From Gammaproteobacteria bacterium (lineage in GTDB: Bacteria; Pseudomonadota; Gammaproteobacteria; DRLM01): DNA of 20,089 nucleotides. Location of the stretch: the NCBI GenBank assembly GCA_015490395.1, contig WFXX01000333.1:1-20089 (forward strand), given 5' to 3'. The notes beneath the pieces are model-generated. The model ran no database searches, had not been told where the DNA came from, and worked only from the letters and a program-made list of their open reading frames with translations. Position 1 is the stretch's first letter; each line of letters opens with the position of its first letter. Both the position numbers and the translations under genes were made by a program. This document shows, piece by piece, positions 14,569 to 20,089 of this stretch.

Positions 14569-14901
14569 ATGGAACCGGCTCCTAGCGGTGAGGGTCCAAC
14601 TGGAAAGGTGATGTGGATGTTGAGGGAGACGCCGTGGGGCCTGCTGGTGCGCTTGCAGGAGAGCGTCGTTCAGCCAGGAGGCGTGGAAGGTATCTATAGC
14701 CGCCAGTGGAGCGTCGGCATCTTCGTCTTCCTGATCATCTGCATCTTGGTGTTCACAGCCATCGTGTTGCGTTTCATGGTGGGCCCGCACGGCCGGGGGA
14801 TGAAGACGGGTGAGAAGGTGATGTTCGCTTGGATTCTCCTGGGCGTGGTGGCTGCGGTGGTGCTTGCGGTGCTGCAGATCCTGATGGGGCGGTTGCTGTA
14901 A
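14569..14901 (+). CDS. Two-helix membrane protein, unknown
   Basis: The full frame gives 110 aa; internal ATGs at 14611 or 14617 (with GGAAAGG upstream) could give 96 or 94 aa, and the ribosome site for ATG 14569 is poor, so the true start is uncertain. Two hydrophobic helices (about 49-69 and 84-106) are joined by a basic loop (GPHGRGMKTGEK). No cofactor motif is visible. It lies in the oxidase cluster just ahead of the CcoS-like gene. Family not recognised. Confidence 0.6.
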   Translation: MEPAPSGEGPTGKVMWMLRETPWGLLVRLQESVVQPGGVEGIYSRQWSVGIFVFLIICILVFTAIVLRFMVGPHGRGMKTGEKVMFAWILLGVVAAVVLAVLQILMGRLL

Positions 14902-14945
14902 GGCTGGATGCCCTACGCTGGATCCCCTGCGGCGGGAGGTGAGCA

Positions 14946-15233
14946 ATGGAGCAGTTCTTCAACGATTTACCGGACGGCTGGACGATCTACGTGTGGATCG
15001 TGGCCGGGGTCATGATCATCGTGGCGGTAGGCTTTGCCCTCCGTTGGGCATACAAGACGGATCAGTTTGACGAGGATATCAAGTACTTGGTGTTCGATGA
15101 GAACGACCGTGACAAGCTCTCGCCGGAGGACTACGCCAAGTACAAGGAGGTTCTCGCGGAGCAGATAGAGAAGCGCAAGCGGTACTTGGAGGAGCAGGCT
15201 AGGGAGCGGGCTTCACGGCATGCGAAGCGGTGA
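14946..15233 (+). CDS. CcoS/FixS-like oxidase assembly protein
   Basis: This 95-aa protein has one membrane helix (about 13-33) followed by WAYKTDQFDEDIKYLVFDEND (35-54). The pattern W-A-x-K-x-x-Q-F-D-[DE] followed by hydrophobics and Asp/Glu is the hallmark of CcoS/FixS, needed for cofactor insertion into cbb3 oxidases. Usual CcoS is about 50-70 aa; here a charged, helical, cytoplasmic extension (55-95, rich in Lys/Glu/Arg) is added. GGGAGGTGA (14935-14943) precedes ATG 14946. It overlaps the next cytochrome gene by 14 bases. The assignment rests on a short motif, supported strongly by context. Confidence 0.6.
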   Translation: MEQFFNDLPDGWTIYVWIVAGVMIIVAVGFALRWAYKTDQFDEDIKYLVFDENDRDKLSPEDYAKYKEVLAEQIEKRKRYLEEQARERASRHAKR

Positions 15234-15714
15234 GAAGTTCATCCTGGGCCTCATCGCCGTGTCGGTGGTCGTGGTGGGAGGCCTCCGTTACTGGCAGCAG
15301 GCCCGAGAGGAAGAGCGCCCGGGTGATAGAGAGCTGCCTTTCTACAGCACGGCCTCCCCGGAGCTGGCGCGGGAGGCCATGCAGCTCATCCGGCGGGAAG
15401 GCTGCCGCGACTGCCATAGCCTGTGGGCGGTGCGCAACCCCATGCAGGCCGTGCCCGCGCCGGCTTTGGACGGGATTGGGTCCCTGCACGAGGAGGCTTG
15501 GTTCTATCAATATCTGTCAGCAGAAGATCCGCAGGCCATCCTGCCTAGCCGCCTGAAGCCGGAGTACCGCATGCCTTCTTATGCCCACCTGAGCGAGCGG
15601 GAGCGGAGGGTGTTGGCAGCGTACTTAGCTAGCCTCAAGGTGGAGGATTGGTATCTGAGCCAAGTGAAGAAGGCGGAGTACGAGAAGCTGACTGGCTTGC
15701 CCTACCGACCGTGA
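15220..15714 (+). CDS. Membrane-anchored monoheme cytochrome c
   Basis: This 164-aa protein has an N-terminal anchor (about 6-22) and one periplasmic heme c domain: CRDCH (62-66), LDGIGS (83-88), axial Met118 in EYRMPSY, and the closing helix LSERERRVLAAYLASL (124-139). It starts inside the CcoS-like gene (14-base overlap). It shares layout and motifs with the anchored cytochrome at 8081, so the two are probably paralogues, but this one retains the Met ligand. It may take the electron-entry role that the missing heme-bearing CcoP would otherwise serve (inference). Confidence 0.88.
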   Translation: MRSGEKFILGLIAVSVVVVGGLRYWQQAREEERPGDRELPFYSTASPELAREAMQLIRREGCRDCHSLWAVRNPMQAVPAPALDGIGSLHEEAWFYQYLSAEDPQAILPSRLKPEYRMPSYAHLSERERRVLAAYLASLKVEDWYLSQVKKAEYEKLTGLPYRP

Positions 15715-15756
15715 GCAGGACGGGAGGTCGTCGCGAGAAAGCTCTGGGCCATAGCC

Positions 15757-16233
15757 ATGAGCGCCTGGCTGGAGAATAAATGGCTGCGAGGTACGGTGGC
15801 TCTGGTCGCCGGCTGCGCGGTGAACTATGCGGGCGACCGGCTCCTGGGCGTGCGCATGGAGCTGTGGTGGGGGCTTTCCGAGACCTTCACCATTCCCTGG
15901 ATCTTAGACGTCTTTCTTGTGCCCTTCTTGGCGGGCACCGTAGTGGGCGTCATCTATGGGCTCGGGGGGAAGTGGCTTTGTTATTTCCCACCCTTGATTG
16001 TCCGTACGTGGTCCTATGTGACCTTGCTGGATATCGAGGCCATCCCTGAGGGTGCTTCGCTACTGCCCCTAGGGTGGTGGGGCTTCTTTGTCATCTTGGC
16101 GGTGGAGTCGGCGGCCTTCGGCGGAGTGGCGGGAGAGATCCTGGTCAAGCGCACCTACGGTCGTCTGCCTCGGCATTTGGTGCACAAGGCGTACCAGCGG
16201 GGATCTTCCGCCTCCGGGGGGCGGGAGGGTTGA
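15757..16233 (+). CDS. Integral membrane protein, about four helices, unknown
   Basis: This 158-aa protein has hydrophobic segments at about 9-30, 46-70, 76-90 and 104-126 and a basic C-terminal tail. Trp and Gly are common and no heme or metal motif is evident. The ribosome site before ATG 15757 is weak. The gene lies 42 bases after the anchored cytochrome and 3 bases before the SUMF1-like gene, which argues for one transcript. I do not recognise its family. Confidence 0.65.
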   Translation: MSAWLENKWLRGTVALVAGCAVNYAGDRLLGVRMELWWGLSETFTIPWILDVFLVPFLAGTVVGVIYGLGGKWLCYFPPLIVRTWSYVTLLDIEAIPEGASLLPLGWWGFFVILAVESAAFGGVAGEILVKRTYGRLPRHLVHKAYQRGSSASGGREG

Positions 16234-16236
16234 GCC

Positions 16237-17367
16237 ATGGCGGATGGCAAGCCCGTTTGGCGCGCGCCGACCCCGCCCCCGCCTTCGGAGCGGGCGCGGC
16301 GCAAGCATTTCCTGGTGGCCACGTTGGTCACTTGTGCGGCGGCGGCCATGGTCGGGGGGGCTATTCACGTGGTGAAACTAGGTGAGCGCCGCATGGATGA
16401 GATGCGGGCCAAGGCCACCTACGATCTCTCGGAGATGCCCCAGCGTATCCGCGCGGCCGGCGAGGAGGCCACCCGGCACGCGCTGATGCGAGCCGGGCTG
16501 CTGGATATAGCCCCTTATACGGAGGTGGAGGCCAAGTCGCTGCTCCTGCCCGAGCAGTGGGCCGACGTGGAGACCATGATCACCATTCCGGCGGGGGCAT
16601 TCATCATGGGTACCGATCGCCCCCAGGCTGATCCCCAGGACCGTCCCGCCCATGAGGTGGTGCTTCCGGCCTACCGCATCGATAAGTATCCCGTTACCAA
16701 TGCCCAGTACGCCCGCTTCGTGGCCGCCACCGGACACCGGCCACCCATGAACTGGCCCAATGGGCGCATTCCCCGGGGGGAGCTGCTAAGGCCTGTGACC
16801 ATGGTCTCGTGGTATGATGCGGACGCTTATTGCCGTTGGGCTGGCAAGCGTTTGCCCACGGAGGCCGAGTGGGAGAAGGCCGCTCGGGGCACGGATGGGC
16901 GTCGTTGGCCTTGGGGTAACCACATGGATCCCGAGCGCCTTAACACCTATTACAGTGTGGGGAGCACCACGGACGTGCGCCTTTATCCCCAGGGGGCCAG
17001 CCCTTATGGAGTCATGGACATGGCCGGCAACGTGAGCGAGTGGACCGCTGACGACTTCGCACCCTATCCAGGATCGGACGCCCCGGCAGAGCTCTTCCGT
17101 CCCAAGGTGGCGGTGCCGCCGCGCTCGAAGGAGGGCCGCGCCTTCAAGGTGGCCGACTTCGTGGAGGTGGAGGGCAGCTACAAGGTGCTGCGCGGCGGCT
17201 CCTGGAAGAGCGATCCCTTCTCAACCGCAACCTATCACCGCAATTTCGCGCTGCCTAACATGGCCTCGGACTTCTTCGGCTTCCGCTGCGCCCAGGATGT
17301 CCAGGAGGGGGATGAGCCGGATCGGGCCGAAGTCCCCCGGAAGGGCGGCGGGGAGGTGGGCTCGTGA
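16237..17367 (+). CDS. Membrane-anchored SUMF1/FGE-fold protein lacking catalytic cysteines
   Basis: This 376-aa protein has a short basic N-terminus, one membrane helix (about 24-42), a helical linker and a periplasmic formylglycine-generating-enzyme-sulfatase domain (about 114-353). Family marks are IPAGAFIMGTD, YPVTNAQYARFV, VTMVSWYDADAYCRWAGKR, LPTEAEWEKAARG, YGVMDMAGNVSEW, VLRGGSW and FFGFRCA. True FGE carries two active-site cysteines after GGSW; here the stretch KSDPFSTATYHR has none. It is therefore not a sulfatase-activating enzyme and falls with non-FGE members such as NirV-like or structural SUMF1 proteins. GGGAGGG lies upstream of ATG 16237. Its position inside an oxidase cluster suggests a cofactor-assembly or subunit role (inference). 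Confidence 0.88.
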   Translation: MADGKPVWRAPTPPPPSERARRKHFLVATLVTCAAAAMVGGAIHVVKLGERRMDEMRAKATYDLSEMPQRIRAAGEEATRHALMRAGLLDIAPYTEVEAKSLLLPEQWADVETMITIPAGAFIMGTDRPQADPQDRPAHEVVLPAYRIDKYPVTNAQYARFVAATGHRPPMNWPNGRIPRGELLRPVTMVSWYDADAYCRWAGKRLPTEAEWEKAARGTDGRRWPWGNHMDPERLNTYYSVGSTTDVRLYPQGASPYGVMDMAGNVSEWTADDFAPYPGSDAPAELFRPKVAVPPRSKEGRAFKVADFVEVEGSYKVLRGGSWKSDPFSTATYHRNFALPNMASDFFGFRCAQDVQEGDEPDRAEVPRKGGGEVGS

Positions 17368-17603
17368 GCGCCCGCCGTCTGCTGCAGCCCTTGGTCGCCC
17401 TCCCCCTAGGGCTGGGCGTCTTGCTCTGGTCTCCATGCGCATGGGCGCTAGACAGCTATCGCTACTTGCACGTCACCATCGAGACGCCCTGGATGATCTT
17501 CCTTTTCCTCTTGGTGATCGTGCTCTCGCCCTTCATCCTCATGGCGGTGCTGTACTGGTACTACGCCACCAAGAAGGCCGCCCGCCGAGCGGGTGAGGAC
17601 TGA
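17364..17603 (+). CDS. Small membrane protein with signal-like N-terminus, unknown
   Basis: This 79-aa protein starts at GTG 17364, which overlaps the stop of the SUMF1-like gene (GTGA). An N-terminal hydrophobic segment (about 8-28, ending AWA) looks like a signal peptide. A short polar part (DSYRYLHVTIETPW) and a membrane helix (about 44-68) follow, with a basic tail (KKAARRAGED). Translation is coupled to the gene before it. No known family is recognised. Confidence 0.65.
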   Translation: MSARRLLQPLVALPLGLGVLLWSPCAWALDSYRYLHVTIETPWMIFLFLLVIVLSPFILMAVLYWYYATKKAARRAGED

Positions 17604-17629
17604 GCGCCCGGCCGAGGGAACGTGGGTCT

Positions 17630-18040
17630 GTGACCACGCGGAGCCTCGGCGTGAGCGGGGGGGCGGCAGGAGGCCAGAGAGGGGGGGTGTTGCTGCGCCT
17701 CCTGGCACTGGTGGCCTGCCTGCTCCTGCCTACGCCCTTGCTCCCGGCGCAAGAGATGTCTTCCCCCGGGGAAGGGGCATCCAGCGTGGAGGTGCTGCGG
17801 GCCTTCGCGAAGCAAAAGGAGGAGCAGCGCAAGGAGTTCACCGACCAGGAGAAGCGCCAGATTATGTTCTTCATGGGCGTGGCGCTCCTGGTGCTGTTGG
17901 TGGCCACCGCCGCTTTCGGCATCGCCATGGCCCTCTACGGCAAGCAGGTTTTCGTGGCCCACATGCTCCTGGCCGGCCTCACCGTCACCTTGGCCATCGC
18001 CCACACCGTGGTGGCTCTGGTGTGGTTCTTCCCCTTCTGA
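17630..18040 (+). CDS. Membrane protein with coiled-coil-like segment, unknown
   Basis: This 136-aa protein starts at GTG 17630, with GAGGGA upstream; GTG 17651 is an alternative start. An N-terminal signal-like helix (about 20-40) precedes a charged stretch (VEVLRAFAKQKEEQRKEF) that could form a coiled coil. Two membrane helices follow (about 76-101 and 109-134). The chain ends hydrophobically (VWFFPF). It is the last plus-strand gene of the oxidase cluster. No heme motif is seen and no family is recognised. Confidence 0.65.
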   Translation: MTTRSLGVSGGAAGGQRGGVLLRLLALVACLLLPTPLLPAQEMSSPGEGASSVEVLRAFAKQKEEQRKEFTDQEKRQIMFFMGVALLVLLVATAAFGIAMALYGKQVFVAHMLLAGLTVTLAIAHTVVALVWFFPF

Positions 18041-18047
18041 GGCCCTT

Positions 18048-18081
18048 GGCCTGGAAGGCCCGCGCGTCGCGGGCGCAGGCC
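18048..18081 (+). other. Nested stem-loop just upstream of the membrane/spermidine-synthase-like gene
   Basis: The outer arms GGCCTG (18048-18053) and CAGGCC (18076-18081) enclose a perfect inner stem, GCCCGCG (18058-18064) with CGCGGGC (18068-18074), loop CGT. There is no T-run, so it is a poor intrinsic terminator. It ends 11 bases before ATG 18093 and could block or regulate ribosome access. Confidence 0.55.
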
Positions 18082-18092
18082 ACTTGGCTGGC

Positions 18093-20089
18093 ATGAGGCC
18101 TTCTCTCGAGGCTCCCTTCCTCGCTACGGCCGTGGCGGCCTCCGGGGCGGCGGCCTTGGCCTATCAGGTCCTATGGGCCCGTATGCTGGGGTCCCTCTTC
18201 GGCGTGAGCGGCTTCGGTGTGGTGGTCACCGTGGCCGCTTTCATGCTGGGGTTGGGCCTAGGCGGGCTGGTCGGAGCGTTCCGCCCAGCGCACCGTCCCC
18301 TCCGCCTCTTGGCGGCCTTGGAGGCCGCTGTCGGTCTCTATGCCTTGGTTCTGCCGTATCTGGTGGCTACCCAGGAGCGTCTGCTGGCGGCAGCCGGCCC
18401 CGGTCTTTCGCTCAAGGGCTGGTATGCCTGGGAGGGGGGCGCGGCTCTGGTGCTCCTGGCCTTGCCGGCCGGAGCCATGGGCTGGTCCTTCGCGGCGGCG
18501 GTGCGGGCAGGCAGAGCTGTGGGCCTTGATCTGGGCGCCGTCTATGGCTGGAACACCCTGGGCGGCGCCTTGGGGGCGCTGTTGCCCCTGGGGTTGCTGC
18601 CTGCCTTCGGTTGGGCTGAGGGGCTTCGCCTGGTGGCCCTGCTTAGCCTGATCGTGGCGGCCCTCCTGGCGTGGCTGGATCGTCGTCTACCTGTCGCCCG
18701 GGCGGTCGAGACCGGGGAGGGGTGGCAGGGGGGTGCCCCGCTGCCCTGGGGCAGCCTCCTGGCCTACGCGGGGGTGGGGGCCGCCGCACTGGTGCTGGAG
18801 GTAGGTTGGGCCCGGCTACACGGCATGCTTCTGCTGCGCACCGAGTACGTGCTGGCGCTGATCCTGGCGGTGTACCTGGGGGGGGTGGGGCTGGGCAGCG
18901 TGCTGGCCACCCGCCTGGGCCCGGCCTGGCTGGGTCGGCTGCCCCCGCTCGCGGCCCTCTGGGCCTTGCTCGGGCTGCTGGCCCTGCCGTGGGTGGGTAC
19001 CTGGGCGGAGGCGGTCCGCTTCCCCTCCCTGGCCGCGGCCCTGGCCGGCCAGGCCCTGGTCCTCGCCCTGCTGACGGGCCCTGTGACCCTGGCCCTGGGG
19101 GCTTGGTTCCCCCTGCTGGGGGCGCGCCTGGCGAGCGAGGGCTGGTCCCGGGAGCGCTGGGGACCGGTGCTCTACGGCGCCAATGCCCTGGGCGGCGCCC
19201 TGGGGGCTGCTCTGGGAGGGCTGCTCTTGGTGCCTATAGTGGGGACACCCGGGGCAGTGGCCCTGGCCGCCCTGCTGCTTGCTGCCTGCGGGTTGGCCTG
19301 GAGCCGGCGCCGGCTGGCTTGGTTGGCCTTGCCCGCTCTGGCCGTGCTGGCTTGGCCGGCCTCCCGGTGGCCCCCCGTGGCTGCGTTGCTACCCGTGAGC
19401 GAGGCGGGAGCGCGGGACCTGATGCGTTACGAGGACGCCATTTCCCTGACCCACGTGGTGGAGCGCCCGGACGGTCAGCGGCTCCTGCTCTCGGATCTGC
19501 AGCGCATGGACGCTTCCACCGCCCCGGCGGCGGTGGAGGCCCAGCGGGACCAGGGCCGCCTGCCCCTGCTCCTCCATCCGCGGCCCCGACGGGTCCTCTT
19601 CCTGGGGCTGGGGACGGGCATCACTGCCTCCGCGCTGCTGCCCTACCCGCCTTTGGAGGCTACGGCCGTGGAGCTTTCCGCGGGGGCCATCCGGGCCGCG
19701 GGGCGCTGGTTCGAAGCGGTCAACGGTGGGGTGCTGGGGCGGCTGGAGGTGGTGCGCGACGACGCCCGCCGCTTCCTAGCCCGGGACCCTAGGCGCTGGG
19801 ATCTGGTGGTGGGCGACCTATTCCACCCGGATTTGGTGGGGCGCAGCGAGCTGCTCACGGTGCAGCAGTTCCGCCGCGTGCGGGAGCATCTGGCCCGGGG
19901 TGGGCTCTTCGTCCAGTGGCTGGCCCTCAACCAGTTCGACGTCGAGAGCCTGCGGGTGGTGCTGCGCACCTTCCGGGAGGCCTTCCCTGAGGGCCGGCTC
20001 TACGTGGCCGGCTTCCGCTTGGCCCTGGTGGGAGGGAGGCCGGAGGCGCCGGCTGAGCTGGCCGCCTCCCTGGAACGGCTGCCCGAGAG
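18093..20089 (+). CDS. Membrane protein fused to spermidine-synthase-like domain (partial, runs off the window)
   Basis: The frame from ATG 18093 stays open to the last base, giving at least 665 residues. About residues 1-440 are hydrophobic, with 12 or more helices and recurrent Gly-rich segments (YQVLWARMLG, MLGLGLGGLVGA, YGWNTLGGALGALL, YGANALGGALGAAL) typical of the MFS-like half of fused MFS/spermidine synthase proteins. The soluble part has the nucleotide-binding motif VLFLGLGTGITAS, then EATAVELS, VVRDDARRFL and WDLVVGDLFHP. This is the Rossmann pattern of spermidine-synthase-like methyltransferase folds, binding S-adenosylmethionine or its decarboxylated form. Whether it makes polyamines is unknown. 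The start could lie slightly upstream, as no clear ribosome site precedes ATG 18093. Confidence 0.82.
   Translation, partial: MRPSLEAPFLATAVAASGAAALAYQVLWARMLGSLFGVSGFGVVVTVAAFMLGLGLGGLVGAFRPAHRPLRLLAALEAAVGLYALVLPYLVATQERLLAAAGPGLSLKGWYAWEGGAALVLLALPAGAMGWSFAAAVRAGRAVGLDLGAVYGWNTLGGALGALLPLGLLPAFGWAEGLRLVALLSLIVAALLAWLDRRLPVARAVETGEGWQGGAPLPWGSLLAYAGVGAAALVLEVGWARLHGMLLLRTEYVLALILAVYLGGVGLGSVLATRLGPAWLGRLPPLAALWALLGLLALPWVGTWAEAVRFPSLAAALAGQALVLALLTGPVTLALGAWFPLLGARLASEGWSRERWGPVLYGANALGGALGAALGGLLLVPIVGTPGAVALAALLLAACGLAWSRRRLAWLALPALAVLAWPASRWPPVAALLPVSEAGARDLMRYEDAISLTHVVERPDGQRLLLSDLQRMDASTAPAAVEAQRDQGRLPLLLHPRPRRVLFLGLGTGITASALLPYPPLEATAVELSAGAIRAAGRWFEAVNGGVLGRLEVVRDDARRFLARDPRRWDLVVGDLFHPDLVGRSELLTVQQFRRVREHLARGGLFVQWLALNQFDVESLRVVLRTFREAFPEGRLYVAGFRLALVGGRPEAPAELAASLERLPE

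Noticed and set aside
16237..17367. A true formylglycine-generating enzyme for sulfatases
   Set aside because: Both catalytic cysteines after GGSW are absent, and no sulfatase gene is nearby.
18671..19792. A 373-codon plus-strand frame at the right edge
   Set aside because: It is Gly/Pro/Arg-rich and lies in a different frame from the open frame starting at 18093, which carries membrane helices and a Rossmann motif.

Overview
The window is GC-rich DNA with tightly packed genes, strong GGAGG-type ribosome binding sites, many ATGA/GTGA start-stop overlaps, a lipoprotein signal, c-type cytochromes and a cbb3-family heme-copper oxidase. This fits an aerobic or microaerobic Gram-negative bacterium. 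A high-GC (gamma)proteobacterium, possibly a chemolithotroph, is my guess from gene content; no rRNA or marker gene settles it.

Left block (205-5181, plus strand): a candidate sigma70 promoter (42-70) leads into a likely operon. It encodes a CcmA/GldA-like ABC ATPase, its membrane permease, a GldG-like auxiliary protein, a DUF4340 protein and MutM (Fpg) DNA glycosylase with a TTG start. A convergent minus-strand gene (6628-5120) encodes a multi-spanning GT-C-type glycosyltransferase-like protein whose 3' end overlaps mutM by 62 bp.

Central block (6895-18040, nearly all plus strand): a large, unusual respiratory cluster. In order: a 30-aa membrane microprotein, a periplasmic diheme c4-like cytochrome, a perfect intrinsic terminator, a membrane-anchored monoheme cytochrome, a 172-aa 'mini-CcoN' matching the C-terminal third of the oxidase catalytic subunit, a thioredoxin-fold lipoprotein and a two-helix membrane protein. 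A small minus-strand membrane protein follows. Then come a 99-aa membrane protein, a 31-aa membrane microprotein, CcoN (all heme, CuB and Tyr ligands present), a CcoO with a long insertion, a heme-free protein resembling the CcoP N-terminus, a 43-aa microprotein, a 110-aa two-helix protein, a CcoS/FixS-like protein, a second anchored monoheme cytochrome, an unrecognised 158-aa membrane protein, a membrane-anchored SUMF1-fold protein without the catalytic cysteines, and two further small membrane proteins.

Working model (inference): electrons pass from the diheme and monoheme cytochromes to the CcoO-like subunit and then to a divergent C-family oxidase that lacks the usual diheme CcoP. The thioredoxin-like lipoprotein and CcoS-like protein would help cofactor assembly, and the many small membrane proteins may be extra subunits. 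The mini-CcoN and the SUMF1-like protein are the least explained parts.

Right edge (18093 to the end): an open reading frame of at least 665 codons, running off the window, for a membrane protein fused to a spermidine-synthase-like Rossmann domain. No tRNA, rRNA, CRISPR array, insertion sequence or integration site was seen. No gene-free stretch exceeds 300 bases.
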